This document shows positions 26,361 through 39,689 of a stretch of DNA of 64,000 nt, in pieces. Numbering within the stretch: the stretch's first letter is position 1; every line of letters starts with the position of its first letter. Position numbers and translations under genes: made by a program. Source of the stretch: Sphaeroforma sirkka (lineage: Eukaryota > Opisthokonta > Ichthyosporea > Ichthyophonida); the NCBI GenBank assembly GCA_001586965.3, contig LUCW03000126.1, forward strand, positions 95,001 to 159,000, given 5' to 3'. Under the pieces are notes generated by a model. That model was given only the letters and a program-made list of their open reading frames with translations. It made no database searches and was not told the DNA's origin.

Positions 26361-29300
26361 CTCCCCCATGGACGCAAGACATAGTCATCGGACATCATTC
26401 GACATGTATCTCCCCCACAAACTAGCCACAACGACAAAGAGATGTAGACACGACAGCACATCGGTAGCAGCGGCGTTTCATCATATGACTGCGGTGCTTC
26501 ACGAAAGCAACCTTAGGCAATGCCTTGGTCAATGCATCAGCAATCATCAACTCAGACCGGCAGTCTTCCAATGCGATGATCTTCTTTGCACATAACTCTC
26601 GCACGTAATGATATTTGATATCAATATGCTTACTGCGCTTGGTGGTCAATTCCTCAGCCATCTTCTTAGCAGTCTGATTGACCTCGTAACAAACTACAGA
26701 TTGATCAGTGGCTCGTCCTAGCTCAGATAGCAAATTCAAAGCAGTTTTTACATCACGGCAAGACTCTGCAAGACTGACATACTCTGCCTCAGAAGTACTT
26801 AGGGTGACAAGTGTCTGACGGCGCGCGCCCCAGTAGACTGGGGCATTTGTGATGAATACCAGATAGCCAGAACGAGATCGTTTGTCTTTCTCGCCCCCAT
26901 AGCTTGCATCGGCATACGCACAAAGTTTCAAGTCGTTCCCGGCTTCATAGAAGATTCCCCAGTGTTTGGTAGCCTCCAAGTATCCGCACAGATTTCTTGC
27001 GGCAGCCTCTCTCGCCTTAGTCGGCTGGTCAAGGTATCGGCTCAGTGAACTTGTCGCAAAAGCAATATCAGGACGCGTACCCATAGCTGCAAACATAAGG
27101 GAACCTATGATACCACGGTAGTCTGAATCCTGCACCAATGTACCAGGCTGATTCACATCGAAAGATGTACTCATAGGTGTACTAACCCTTTTGAATGGTC
27201 CATACTTCTGCGCTAGCTTCTCAATATATACCGGCTGCGAGAAGAAAATTACTCTTTCAGACATATCGATTTTCCATCCGAGGAAAAACCGTGGAGACCC
27301 CATCGACTTGACGTCGAACTCTGTCTCGATCTTCTTCAAAATCTTCTCCCCCATTCGACGTGAAGTCGAAAATATCAAACCGTCATCAACATAAAGTACA
27401 AGAAAGCAGTTCTTCCCAATAAAGAGACAAGGGTCCGTAAGACTTGGCCGGAATCCAACATCATTAACGAGGAAATCTCTGAAGCCCACAAACCAACATA
27501 ATCCGGCTTGCTTGAGTCCATAGATACTCTTCTTCAGCTCGCAAATAGCACCCTCCTTAATCAACTGGTGATCCTCATCACTTAGTAAATCACCGACTAG
27601 TTCATCGAAACCAGTGGGGATCTCCGAGCAGACGTACTCTTCCAAATTACCATGCAAAAATGCAGTTTTGACATCGAACTGCAATACATCCAAGTTCTCA
27701 GATGCAGCGACAGCCAAACATGCACGCACAGTCTCTTTTGTGACTACTGGTGACGATGTCTCCACATAATCTCGACCATACTATTGTGCAAATCCCTTCG
27801 CACACAGGCGGGCTTTATGTCGTATAACTGCTCCGCTTTCATCACGCTTGAGAGTGAGAACCCACTTGAGTCCCAGAGGCTTTGTCCGGGCCTTGCGGCG
27901 CTGCTGAAGTTTCCAAACCTTCATCTTCAGCATTGAACGTAGCTCGTCTCTCATGGCTGCGCGGAAGTGCTTCTCATCAGCAGACCCAGTCAAGTCTTTG
28001 AAGGACAATTCATCATCGGCCAGAAATCCGAAGTTAGATTTTTCATGATCTCGTTTACGATCTCGTCGAAGTTTCGAAGTTTGTTGAGGTGGGGTTCCAC
28101 TTGATTGACGTTCACGGTTTCTCTCCGAGTCCAAGTCCGTACGAGCCTTAGAGCTGATCCGTGGGGACATCATGTCATTGGCTCGATCGCGTGTACGATC
28201 TACGCGGGTTTTCAATCGTCTGCCACCTCTCGTAGGTGTCTGCTTACCAGGCAAATCACGTTTCTGGTGATTGAGTGGGCGAGCACAACCAGGATGTTCA
28301 CCGGGTCCTGATTCATCACCTCCATCAGTAGATGATTCATCCATAGTGACATCATCGTCGGCGGCATCATCCATGGGACCATCTCCATCACTATCCGTAT
28401 CTGATTCTGACGCTGAAGTATCCTTGTTGCCATCACTTGCTCCTACTTCATCGTCAATATTATCATCGTCACCCTCGGAATTATTGACTTTGACCCTTTC
28501 AACGTGACTGGCAATCGTGGGCTCAAGGCGATAATCTCGACTATTCACAACACGCGTTGTCTCTAGGTTGTAAATTCGCATACTGCCGCCAACAGTATTA
28601 AGGCTAGGACCTAGTAAAATACCTTCCTGACCCTTCTTGCCGAATTTCTTGTTATGTTTTCCGGTCAAGAAATATACTTTCGCACCAAAAGGAATTGTTG
28701 TCTGCGACAAATCAGGTTTAACTCCTGACCATAGTTCCGCCCGCGACTTAGCACCACCTCGTTGTGGCATTACGTTGATCAACCAACAAGCATAGGTAAC
28801 CGCTTCAAGCCAAAACTCATCGCCCAGTCCAGCCTGCAGTAGAAGAACCCGGGCCATCTCGATCAGGATTCGATGTGCACGCTCACATCTTCCATTATGC
28901 TCAGGAGTACGTGCTGCCGTCAAACTCTGCTTTATGCCTCTTGCTGATAGTATAGACTTCCAAGTCTCGTTGACAAATTCGCCCTCTCTATCACTATGAG
29001 CCTTCTTCGGGAATCGCTTCAACACTGCAAATTCAGTGTCCAGCAAGTGACGCATTGCAGCAGTCGCATCACTCTTGTGCTTCAGGCCCAAACACCAGTA
29101 GTGGTCCGTTGCATCGTCAAGAACCTGGAGACCGAATTGTTTTCCAGTGAGTGACGGTGTCTTCGAGGTCTCGAAGATAACTACGTACAGCTTCGATCCC
29201 GGAACTTCCAAAACCACAGATTTACGTTTACCCTTCGACCGGAACAACTTGCGAGCAATTCTGGCCCGTGTCATCTTGCCTTGCACGCAAGCTCTACAGA

Positions 29301-31158
29301 AGGGAAGCTTCTCACTCCAACGTCTGACAACTTTTTCCATTCCTGCGCAAATCATTGTCTCTTTCATCAGTTCCAAGCTTACATGGCCAAGTATATGATG
29401 CCACATGAGCACATCTGATTCACCATCATCGGATGCCACAAAGGCCTTATCTTCATCGATAATCTTTGTACCCGAATGTGCTCGGTTCACGGGTGACTTC
29501 AGATCCTTCAGAGAAACGATGTATAGCCCTTGTCTAACCGTTGCTTTCACCAAACCACCCTGCGGATCAAATAATGTGCAGTCGTTCTTCTCGCACGGCC
29601 TTCCAGCCGTTCTTAACAAGCTGTGGTACGGATAAAAGTTGAACACCTGCCTTAGGAATGAGAAGAGCTAAACCAGTCTCAGGGCAGCCGCGCAACTCTC
29701 CCTCACCATCTGCATGCAGTTTAGTGTTACCAAGCCCGGTCAATCGCTTGTTAGAGGGTTTCACAGCAGACAGAGCATCCTCCAATACTACAATATGCTT
29801 GCTGACACCTGTGTCAACCACAAGCTCGTTAGCAGATAGGACCAGATCACCCACGCCCAGCAATGCATACGCCGATTGTTCGCTGATTATGCTATCCAAT
29901 TCAGCTTCAGCGATTGAAGTGACGGATCCATCCACAAGTAGATCATCTTCGGCAAAGGTGTCATCATCGTCGAGTGTAGCACAGTTAACTTCATCTGTAG
30001 CTGAGATAGATCCACCCTGAACTTCATAATCCGATTAAAAACCTCCAGATAGCAACCCGGGTGGAGCATCCAATTTATCATCAAATTTGCTCTCGGCATC
30101 GGAAGAATCAGAATCGGTGGAATCACACATCAAGGCCGGCATACCATCATCACTGTCGGAATCTTCTTTATCACCGATCGCCATCAATCCAACTCCGAAA
30201 TAGCCATTGTCATCATCATTCTCATCGTCGAGATCTGGGCAGTCTCGTTTGATATGCCCTGGTTTCTTGCAATTCAAACACGCCATCTTACCACGACAAT
30301 TAGCCCGAGTATGCCCGGGCTTAAGGCACTTGAAACAAGTAAGCTCCCGGCCATCTCTACTACCAAAGTCACCTCTTGGTCGGTCGAAACCACCTCCTCG
30401 TCGACCCTTCTGGGCTTGGTGGTTACCCTTGTGGTATCGTCCATTAGCATAAAGACCGATGTCTTCCTCGTCGTTGTCATCATCGTAGATACCGAGTCCA
30501 GTCTCAAACACAATGGCGGCTTCCTTCACTTGCTCATAGCTGAATCGATTTCCGTTTGCAAACTTCGCATTCAAGTCAATCTTCAGCGGCGCAAATTGAC
30601 GTGGAAGGCCCTTCATGAAGGATATGCGTTTCCGAATGTTAGTCAACTCATCCCCCTGACCTGCAAGCTGGCCAAATAGAATCTCACATCGGTCGGCGAG
30701 TTCAGCAACATTTTCGCCATCGTTCATCTTCATCCTATCTAACTTCTGCGTCAACGCGTCCAGATTGGCCTCCGTCTGGCGGTTCATTGCGGTAGCGATC
30801 TGGGCCAAGGCAACTGCAGGGTTATCAGTGTTACGGACGTATCCAAGACAACTGTCTTCAACGCTCTGGACAATCATGGAGTAGGCAATCTCCCTCTCAC
30901 GGTCTGTAGCGGCATTGAAGACGGCCTTTTCCTTCAGCTTAGCTTCCATCTTCAACTTCCAGTTCGGGTAGCCGGTAGTATCCTTCAGTTTGGGCTCCAC
31001 GTACTTCATCCTCTCGGTTTGGTGATCAGTGGTCTCTCTCTCTCTCAAATCGGCGTTCTCTAGCTCTCTCTCTCTCTCTCTCTCTTTTCTCTCTCTCTCA
31101 GGCACTCGAGTCCTTGGTCTCCAAAAATTCTAACTTTTAGTCCCGTCCGCTGCTTCCA

Positions 31159-31609
31159 TGTAAATTTTTCAACTCTGTGAAAGTGCTCTTTATTTACTTT
31201 TGTACTCCGTATTTATACTATTTTTCGTCAAAATTGAACGGCCCTTTCTGCTCGAAAATTTCCTTTGCCAAAGAAATTCCAACGGACGTGCGCGGTCTAT
31301 TTTTTAGATTCCATCTCTAAAAATACAAACACAATTTCTTCAAATACACTTAAACTTCTAAGACTCATAACTCAATGAGTATTCACTCAAACAACTTGAA
31401 TAAGGTGTCATATGAAAGGGAAAAGCATTTCCTATCAAATAATACCTGTAACAAAATCATACGTATGATAGGTCAAACACAATCGGCGTACGAAGCACAT
31501 TCGTAAACACAACATACAAAAACATACTTAGATAATTGGTTCCTCGATGGACTAGGTCTGAGTCCAACACTTAAGCATCATTCACCTTTGACAATATGAT
31601 TATTCTACA
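31159..31609 (-). repeat. Copia 5' LTR
   Basis: 451 bp, bounded tgtaaatttttc and ttattctaca. The five bases outside this LTR (acagc) do not match those outside the 3' LTR (tgcta). Confidence 0.93.
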
Positions 31610-32140
31610 ACAGCATCGTCGTATAGAACGTGTAATCTCTTTGTGACGTCGTTCTGCCGCGCCCAGCACTTGGGGTCGATATGGTGGAGACACCTTATGT
31701 AGCATCCCCACTTCCTGGACCAGAAGCTCCACTATCTTGTTGGTGAACTCCTTCCCCATGTCTGTTTGGATTTTACGGGGGAAGCCATGTTCGCCAAAAA
31801 TCTCTATGAGTGTCTGTGTCGTGGTTTCCTTTGTCTTGTCCGGTGTGGCTCGAAGGATAGAATAGCCTGTGGCGATCTCTAAGATGTGAAGAATATAATT
31901 GTTCTTGCGTCTGGACTCCAGTGGCATCGGGATGTAGTCCACTTGAATATGGTCCCACGGGTAGAGTGCATCGATGCTAATCATCGGGTGGAAACCTTTA
32001 CGAAGTGTGTCCTGTCCCAAACATGTGCAAGATTCTTGCCACATACGACAAGACTAACAATCCCTAGGTGTGGACCACGACTGACGAGTCAGGCGACACA
32101 TCCGACACCTGGAAAGCCGATATATCTCTTGCATTTGTAG
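31610..32140 (-). mobile_element. Integrase fragment of an LTR retrotransposon (fossil)
   Basis: The minus-strand frame 32044-31571 carries a DDE integrase core: WDHIQVDYIPMPLESRR, then IQTDMGKEFTNKIVELL, then SPPYRPQVLGAAERRHK. Trp-Asp-His-Ile-Gln and the final Glu-Arg-Arg-His are Ty3/gypsy-like. It is cut by the copia LTR on one side, and only remnants of a zinc-binding region lie on the other. It is a different family from the elements at 9-20 kb. Broken. Confidence 0.8.
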
Positions 32141-33900
32141 AAGAATACACAATTAAATTTCTAGTTCATATTACAACACTCGGGCGATGACAACGAAATG
32201 GAAGCATCACAACTTGTTTCTGACAACAAATTCAAGGGTGTATACCAACGAGTTGCTCAAATCATTACCCAGTCTCATACCCTATAGCCTCGTACACCTT
32301 TTGGAAACGAAATCATCCTTGCCCGCTTCTGGACTCCTGCAAAATCTTACAGACATGTTCAATACAAATCAGTAAAGCTTTGGAAGTATATCAATCAGAC
32401 AGTCCAAGATGGCACTACTGTTCCTTTATAAATTTTCCAGCCAAGAACTATTTATTGATAAACTTTCTGATATTTACCGTGACTACAACATGGACGCACT
32501 CGACACTACCTTCACAAACCCCCCTACTCTAATCAAAACCCCCGTCCTCCAAAGTTATATTTGCTGATCTACCAAAAACACTCAGGGCGATATAAGAATG
32601 CCTGTGGAAGATGTGGCGACACAGCGCACTTAGGGGTTACAGTGCACTATCTGCAACCGAGCAAATCATTTGGCAATTATATATAGTTAAACGCACAAAT
32701 ATACAAAAGTTTATCGTTTTACTTTCAGAAATTCATTGTCCCAAACGTACTGCACGTATCGCTAGAATACACCGGGGAGCATATAGCACACATCACGCGA
32801 CGATAAAACTCTACTAACCTTTTCTCAGCGATAGACATGTGTGTCTCGATGACCAACACTCAACTTACCCGAAGAACAGGACCCGAAAGCGGAGGAGTCA
32901 TTTAATAAGAAAATCTATGGCAATCCCACCTGGGAAGACATACACGAGTTGACCAATACTACTACAAAAGTTCGGCGCTATACTAGCAATTGTTGTCCCA
33001 CTGCAGACTGTCATTCATAGCACGGCCCCGCCCCAACCTTATTATGATACCCCTCCGCATCCTATACTGCCTCTCCACAGCTAAAACTCAATCTATTATC
33101 TACCGTCCACGACACGACATCAAATCTATCAGTTGTCATTTCCTCGCTTACATCGACTCTGATATGGCAACTGTCTTAACACCCGCAAATCACACGTAGT
33201 AGGCACTATATCCTCTGTATCAACGATACACCTGAATACTCTCCATCAGCTCCACAGATTTTTGACCAAAATGTTACAACTATATGTATAACAAAGAAAG
33301 ACCCTGACGAGACAGACAACCAATGTTCAGTCTTGAAAACAGATTTCACGCTGGGTACCAATCCCAGAATCCTTGTAAACTAAAGCATACCGAAAGACGT
33401 TCATGAGCGTAATCCAGCCAGTAATGGCAGCTCGAATATGACAGTACGTGAGACATTACCTGTCTCAACCCAGGTTTTACAGCAAGAAAACTTGTTGATT
33501 TGCATAAATCATTAAAATAGTATTACCCCCGAAAGCTAGTCAAATTATTGACTCACTCCCGAGAGTTGGATTGATTGCTTAACCGACTCCGGAAAGTTGA
33601 TTATATTTGTCAACCGACTCCCGATAGTTGATTAAATTTGTTAACCGTAACACTATAAAAAAAATGAGCTCCTAGGCGAGTCACAGAATACGCGGAAGAG
33701 TATTTGATATGATCAGCGTGAGATTAATTAGAAAATTATCTAGAATAGGATCAGCGTGCGCAGGTGTTCTGTAGAAGGTTTCTCATACTGATCATATGAT
33801 TTTTTACCCTGGCCAGCCCAAGCGGCTGAAAACTAGCACGAACACTTTAGGTATATAACCAAAGGCGAGGTCTGAAATAGAGACATACATTTTTACTTCA
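32141..33900. other. Decayed repeat-like sequence, no gene
   Basis: No long frame. Short plus-strand stretches near 32500-32640 read Pro-rich then CGRCGDTAH, which could be an old gag relic, but this is weak. Around 33530-33650 a motif of the form gactcccgagagttg recurs about four times. Otherwise nothing is supported. Confidence 0.4.
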
Positions 33901-33959
33901 TTTAAAGTGCACCTCCATACACTCAATTCTTATCAGGTCACTCAAATATAGCGTAATAT

Positions 33960-36900
33960 AGCGCTATCAATATGTCTATTGTAAACTCTAAGGATATCAA
34001 GATCACTACTATTCTATAAAAGAAGGTTGGTTGGCTTTCCAGAGAAACTCAGACTTTTCTATCCGTAAATTGTGAAAGTAAACCAGTCATATTGACCGAT
34101 CCAACACCGTTTAGAGTCAACCGATTGGCCTCCAAATTGCGTATCGGATTATAGCCTGTATATTATATACACTATTGCAGACGTAGATCAACCACTACAC
34201 TATCAAACAGTGGGAAGGCCTCATCGCAGTGGAATCAAATTTAAATCTCTGACCAAAATACAGACATTAGAAGGGAAACTGAATTGCATCACAAAAGAAC
34301 GGAATGTCTTCATTTGTCTTGTCAGTCGTCTCAACACATCATTGTCAAGTTCAAGAACACCAGAGGTTCGAAGTATAACAACATTTTATGCGCTATCATA
34401 CGACAGGCTGTAGACGACGAGAACACAGATTGTGATGATTCCGTTGAAACCACCCTATATGATAGCCATGCCGTATGATGAATTCATCACGTATCTCATC
34501 GCATTGGAATAGCATTGGATCCAGACGGGGCACATGTAGCTATATCGACAGGTAATTGTGCTTTTTGAAACAACTGTGCATATTCTATCGGGTAATGCCG
34601 TAAATTACAAGCACTAATCAAATTACATGTTGCCGATAAACCACGTAATCAGAGTCGTAATTATGACGGTCGCAAAAATCACGATCGACGAATCGGCCAG
34701 TCTGCTCCCAATCACTAATCAATTATATGTTGCCGATAAACCACGTAATCAGAGTCGTGATCATGTCGGTCGCAAAAATCACGATCGACGAATCGGCCAG
34801 TCTGCTCCCAATCACTAATCAAATTATATGTTGCCGATAAACCACGTAATCAGAGACGTGATCATGTCGGTCGCAAAAATCACGATCGACGAATCGACAA
34901 GTCTGCTCCTCGTCACATGAGGAACTAAAGGTATTTGTCCAAAAACAACGAAAAGCATAGCAGGACTGATTCAGATTGTGGCTGCCGTACACGTGATGAA
35001 GAATACAACAGAAACTACAGCTAGCAACACAGCTACGACCATCCCGATAATTTTGACCGACCGGACAACAGAGTAGAACAATACAACAACAACAACGGTG
35101 ACTTTCACAGCTCCGTGACAGAACCTACCGATCACAGGGTAATCGACTCCTAGAATATGAAGGCAAACGGGACAAAGCAATATCAGCTCAAGCCGATGAC
35201 CAGCTTCCTGCTAACAGACAGATTACATTTTCCACAATTGAACTTACGATCGATAATAAGGATCTAAACTATCATCGGACACAGATTCCGGAGATGTATA
35301 CTGACTAGCTTGTAGCTGCACCACCATACATGTACTTCTATATAAATACTAGAAGATTCATCTCGTCCGCAACATGTGCATCAATGACCGGTACGCGCTC
35401 GAAGGAGCGATAGTACAATCATTTATCCTTGGTATGTGGCTCAGCGAGGAAACGTGGGGGGCGTACTCATCGATATAACATTTAAAACAGCACTACTAAG
35501 TATCAGCATTCTCTCAACGTGATACTACTCATCTCAATCCATCAACAAATTACTATCAAACCTTGGACCCATAGCAGTGCATGAAAAACACAGAATATAC
35601 TGCGTGTACATCGACGACTTAACTATAACTACAGCGGAACGAAAAGGCCAATCAGATTTCATAAAACAATAGGCTCGTGCACCCCAGCTACGGCGCAAAC
35701 ATCTACACTATATAAGACAACCTGAGGAACAATGCAAAGCATGTACTATCACAAAAAAGACAAATAAGGATACCAACAAAGAACGACAGCACGAACCTGC
35801 CACCAAGCCTTACGAGTTAGTCTACTTCGACATAGCAGGCCCCGTTCAGAACGTCAATAGGATTCAACACCCATTATGTATCAACAATAGCCTATCTCTC
35901 TAGCAAGGCCAATAATAAGGAATATCCGATAGGCGATCCGAAAACTACGCCAGTTCTAAACGCATTATTTAACACACATTTGATAAATGATATATTTAAC
36001 TCGTCGCCGATTTCAGTGCATACAAATGAATCGAGGCTCGCAGTTAACAGCAAACGTAACTAGGCGCATGTCCGCGTATATGGGATACTGCTCGAGGTGT
36101 GCACCTACAGCCACGCCACAAAACCATGGCAAAGTAGAAAAACTGCGTGGTACACTGTCCCTAGAATGCCTACACAGCTGAAGTATACGCGTATACCGTC
36201 TAATATGTGGGCCGAACCACTGATCCAAACTACAGACACATACAATGCACGAGCCACCAACGAGTAGCACTCATCTCAATACGAGAAATTCACAAGACAG
36301 GCATTTCCGATAGATATGATCGGAACATTCGAGTGTCACATCGTATACAAGAATCGCGATCCAGACGGCGAACTTGTCGATTGAGCACTGGAAGGCATTT
36401 TCTTAGCACCCCTGGACACATAACCGGACTCGTATCGTAAAAACTCACCTCTGACCAAGCGTGGAATACAAAGCCGTGAAGTCTATATATTCGAAGACAT
36501 TTTCTTTAGCTGGGAAGAAACCAAAGTGCACAACCGCTATTGCACCATCAGACAATGCGAGCAGCACTACTTACCTTCAAATCGAGAGCGGTTACTTCCA
36601 AATTGACGCAAGAACAACGTCAGTATTTGAAACATAGCCAACGAGCCCAACCAACTGTCATGCAAAAGGCAAGAAGGGCGGAAGAAATACATTTAACTTC
36701 ATCATGATACCTGTTCAAGAGAAAAGTACATATCGGCGAGTCGGAGGCTTCCGGAGCAACTACCAAATTACAGTACGATCTCGAAGCAGTCACAGTTAGA
36801 GAAGTTGCAGAAGGCCGCCAATTCTTGAGAACTGCGGGGTTTTGCAGTAGATGACAATACCGTCAACTGTTATCACGACAGCCGCCATAGGAAATAACTA

Positions 36901-37480
36901 TCTCCCAGTACAACGTACATGACTGGGACCGAAAACAATACAAAGGTAATTATGAGATACCAAATACAACCGACTGGGAAAAGTCAGCACGTTTAGACTT
37001 GGCTTGGGTGACACAGCGCAAGGCATTCATTCTGGTTGACAACAAAGCACACGCAAAAAAGAAAATCGTCATTTTCCCCTTCGATGGGTATTCCATCTGA
37101 GCTCCAGAGATGGAATCCCGTCTGAACGTAGTAGCATTCAACGTATAACAAGGAGTTGCATACATACTCGAACCATCGCGTACACAAATATATGAAAGAC
37201 ACAACGAGGAAACACAACAAAAGTATATCGAGTTGACTGTTGCGTATATGGTCTACCGCCTAGCGACACTTCTAGTTTGAAACTGTTCGTCGGTTTGCTA
37301 TACACCACGATTATATATGAACAAGCACAGTCGACTCTATTTCGTCATTGTACGCGTAGACGGCAAAATGTGGAGCAAGCTAACCTGCGTCACTGAAAAT
37401 ATCTCTTGATTCATACGCGAAGGATGTAGTTAGTTGGAGAATCAGCCTGGTATTTGAAAACAGTCACATATCAAAACGTC
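33960..37480 (+). mobile_element. Strongly decayed copia-like retrotransposon (old fossil)
   Basis: Scattered plus-strand matches follow copia order: gag-like (33970-34250); a repeated basic region (34616-34914); the integrase start (CKACTITKK, then PYELVYFDIAGPVQN, 35735-35850); later integrase pieces (36120-36500, including YNARATNE and REVYIFEDIFF); and RT-like pieces near 37300 (LYFVIVRVDGKMWSK). The element is old and broken many times. No clear LTR pair was found by eye. Confidence 0.6.
34616..34914. repeat. Three tandem copies of a ~100-bp unit
   Basis: Units each contain atgttgccgataaaccacg and cacgatcgacgaatcg, starting near 34616, 34716 and 34817. They are nearly identical and lie inside the old copia-like relic, so they were duplicated after or late in its decay. 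Confidence 0.92.
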
Positions 37481-37710
37481 TCGAGAGCACCTTTAAGCGA
37501 CAGCGTGCAGGGTGATTGTCGGTGATAAAAACGCATAGTGGTGAAGATTCATGCTCATGAACGTAAAGCACTCGGCATCGTATGGTACCACACGCTTGAT
37601 TGTCCCCGGGAAGGGCGCGCAGCATTCACAATGAAATCTATATTGTATGACTGTAAGTATGCAACTATGTTATCCACCGCTGGATATCCACCGCTAGATA
37701 TATCGTATTG

Positions 37711-38085
37711 TTCTCAGATATTAAAGTATGTTAAAGTGTTTTAAGTTTTAAGTGAACAGTTGTGATTTATTCGATTCGAGTCCCTGCTTTTGTATGCATT
37801 GGACCCGTAATCCTTGAGCCATTAAAAAAACACTTCTTAAGGTGAAAAAGGTTCGGTTTTAGTCTATGCTCCAATCCAAAGGCAGCGTCGCCACGTCTTC
37901 AACTTAAAAAATGACTTTCATTGTAATATATGGCCTTATACGTTTAGATTGTACTCCTCCGATATTTAGGGATACCCTTATGCGCCCATCAGAGATTTTC
38001 TATAATGACGATTCCGTACTTCCGGCACGTCGGCTCCAAGATTAATTTCCATCTGTAATGTTTGTGTATCCCTTTCCGAGTTTAG
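37711..38085. repeat. Left arm of a widely spaced inverted repeat
   Basis: Starts tgttctcagatatt and shares ttaagtgttttaag-type, gattcgagtccctgctttt, ccaatccaaaggcagcgtc and ctgagtttagat-type blocks, in reverse complement, with 45000-45362. It overlaps the last third of the 307-aa ORF. Confidence 0.85.
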
Positions 38086-38901
38086 ATAAAACCTATCACC
38101 CAGCCTGGTAATAGTGGCTACTAAATCAACATCCTCAAAGCCTCGCTTGGTGCCAGTAGATGCTCCATCTCCCTGTACCCCTTCTCTACCTTGACCACCT
38201 TCATCCTGGTATGTCGACCTACTGGCCTTCACCCTCCGAGGTGGTACTTCTCTTGCTGCATGCCTACGCGATGCAGACACCTTCTCTTGCACGTCAAAGT
38301 GCCTTACCACAAATGTTAGGTCTCCCTGACGATACTGCATTCTTAGCGCCGCTGCAGTCTCTGGCGCCACTTTCAAAAAAAGGGTGTCCAAAAACCTCGG
38401 CATCGCCGCGTGCAGTTGATCCAAAGAAATTCTCACAAATTTCATAAACTCTGGAAATTCATGTAATAGCCCTATGGCGTACCGGCCCAGTGTACCGAAC
38501 TTCGACACCTGACTCATATAATCCGCCAGAATACCTGAGTTGTTGTGCCGACTTGTCATCTTCGCCAGGCCCGCTCTGATGTTATCATATCTTCCAATAA
38601 TATTCAAGTAGCTATGGCTTCCACGGGCAGATTCCCTCTGAGCCAAAACATAATCTTTTATGGCATCAAATAGCTGCTGCCCAAGCTCTCTCCTCGAGTC
38701 ACCTGCTGCTCCTGCCGCAGCTGCTGCCGTGGTATTTCTTGTAGTTGCTACGCTGCCTGTCCTGTCGCCCATCACCAGTGAGTAAGGATCCAACGGATCA
38801 GTATCACGATCCTCCCCTGCAGAAACACGACTCCCAATCAGCTCAAAAAGGTGCCACCCAACAATGCTCATGAAGGCATAGTCCGAAAACTCACGAACCA
38901 C
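37978..38901 (-). CDS. Uncharacterised 307-aa protein, repeat-associated
   Basis: A minus-strand frame of 307 codons ends with RNRHYRKSLMGA. It has an Ala run (TTAAAAAGAAG), a helix-rich middle (LGQQLFDAIKDYVLAQRES, FGTLGRYAIGLLHEFPEF), a basic middle part (RRHAAREVPPRRVKASRS) and LGDRFYLNSERDTQ near the end. No zinc knuckle, protease or polymerase is seen. Coding-like sequence continues upstream to about 39030, where another Met-started frame (MDFEKFSGHRWES) leads towards it, so the gene looks nearly whole with about one break. Its end lies in an inverted repeat with 45.0-45.4 kb, so it likely belongs to a mobile element. It might be a gag-like protein; no family is recognised. Confidence 0.5.
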   Translation of the reverse strand: MVREFSDYAFMSIVGWHLFELIGSRVSAGEDRDTDPLDPYSLVMGDRTGSVATTRNTTAAAAAGAAGDSRRELGQQLFDAIKDYVLAQRESARGSHSYLNIIGRYDNIRAGLAKMTSRHNNSGILADYMSQVSKFGTLGRYAIGLLHEFPEFMKFVRISLDQLHAAMPRFLDTLFLKVAPETAAALRMQYRQGDLTFVVRHFDVQEKVSASRRHAAREVPPRRVKASRSTYQDEGGQGREGVQGDGASTGTKRGFEDVDLVATITRLGDRFYLNSERDTQTLQMEINLGADVPEVRNRHYRKSLMGA

Positions 38902-39059
38902 CTTAAACGGCTCCTCTTCATTGTCCTCTTACATTAGCAAAAGTCCTCAACTCTTTTACCTTCGACACCGTCTCCATACGGTGCTGTGAAAAACTCTCCC
39001 ATCGATGTCCACTAAATTTCTCAAAATCCATTGTTGCTGAAATGTCCCTTTCACTAGCT

Positions 39060-39677
<618 letters not shown>

Positions 39678-39689
39678 ACACGTATACAC

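Larger units (their letters stand above)
25911..31609 (-). mobile_element. Ty1/copia LTR retrotransposon (nearly full length, broken)
   Basis: LTRs at 31159-31609 (5') and 25911-26360 (3'), about 450 bp each, TG...CA. By eye they differ at roughly 25 sites, so the insertion is moderately old. Reading from the 5' LTR: gag (31105-30035) with two zinc knuckles, CFKCLKPGHTRANC and CLNCKKPGHIKRDC; protease (VVDTGVSKHIV, near 29815); integrase (28.5-29.6 kb) with HILGHVSLELM and HNGRCERAHR; reverse transcriptase (27.8 to 27.0 kb) with LVLYVDDGLIFS near 27400; RNase H with ADASYGGEKDKRSRSGY (near 26900) to about 26420. A purine-rich tract (atgggggag) abuts the 3' LTR. The coding part has about three breaks. 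Confidence 0.93.
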
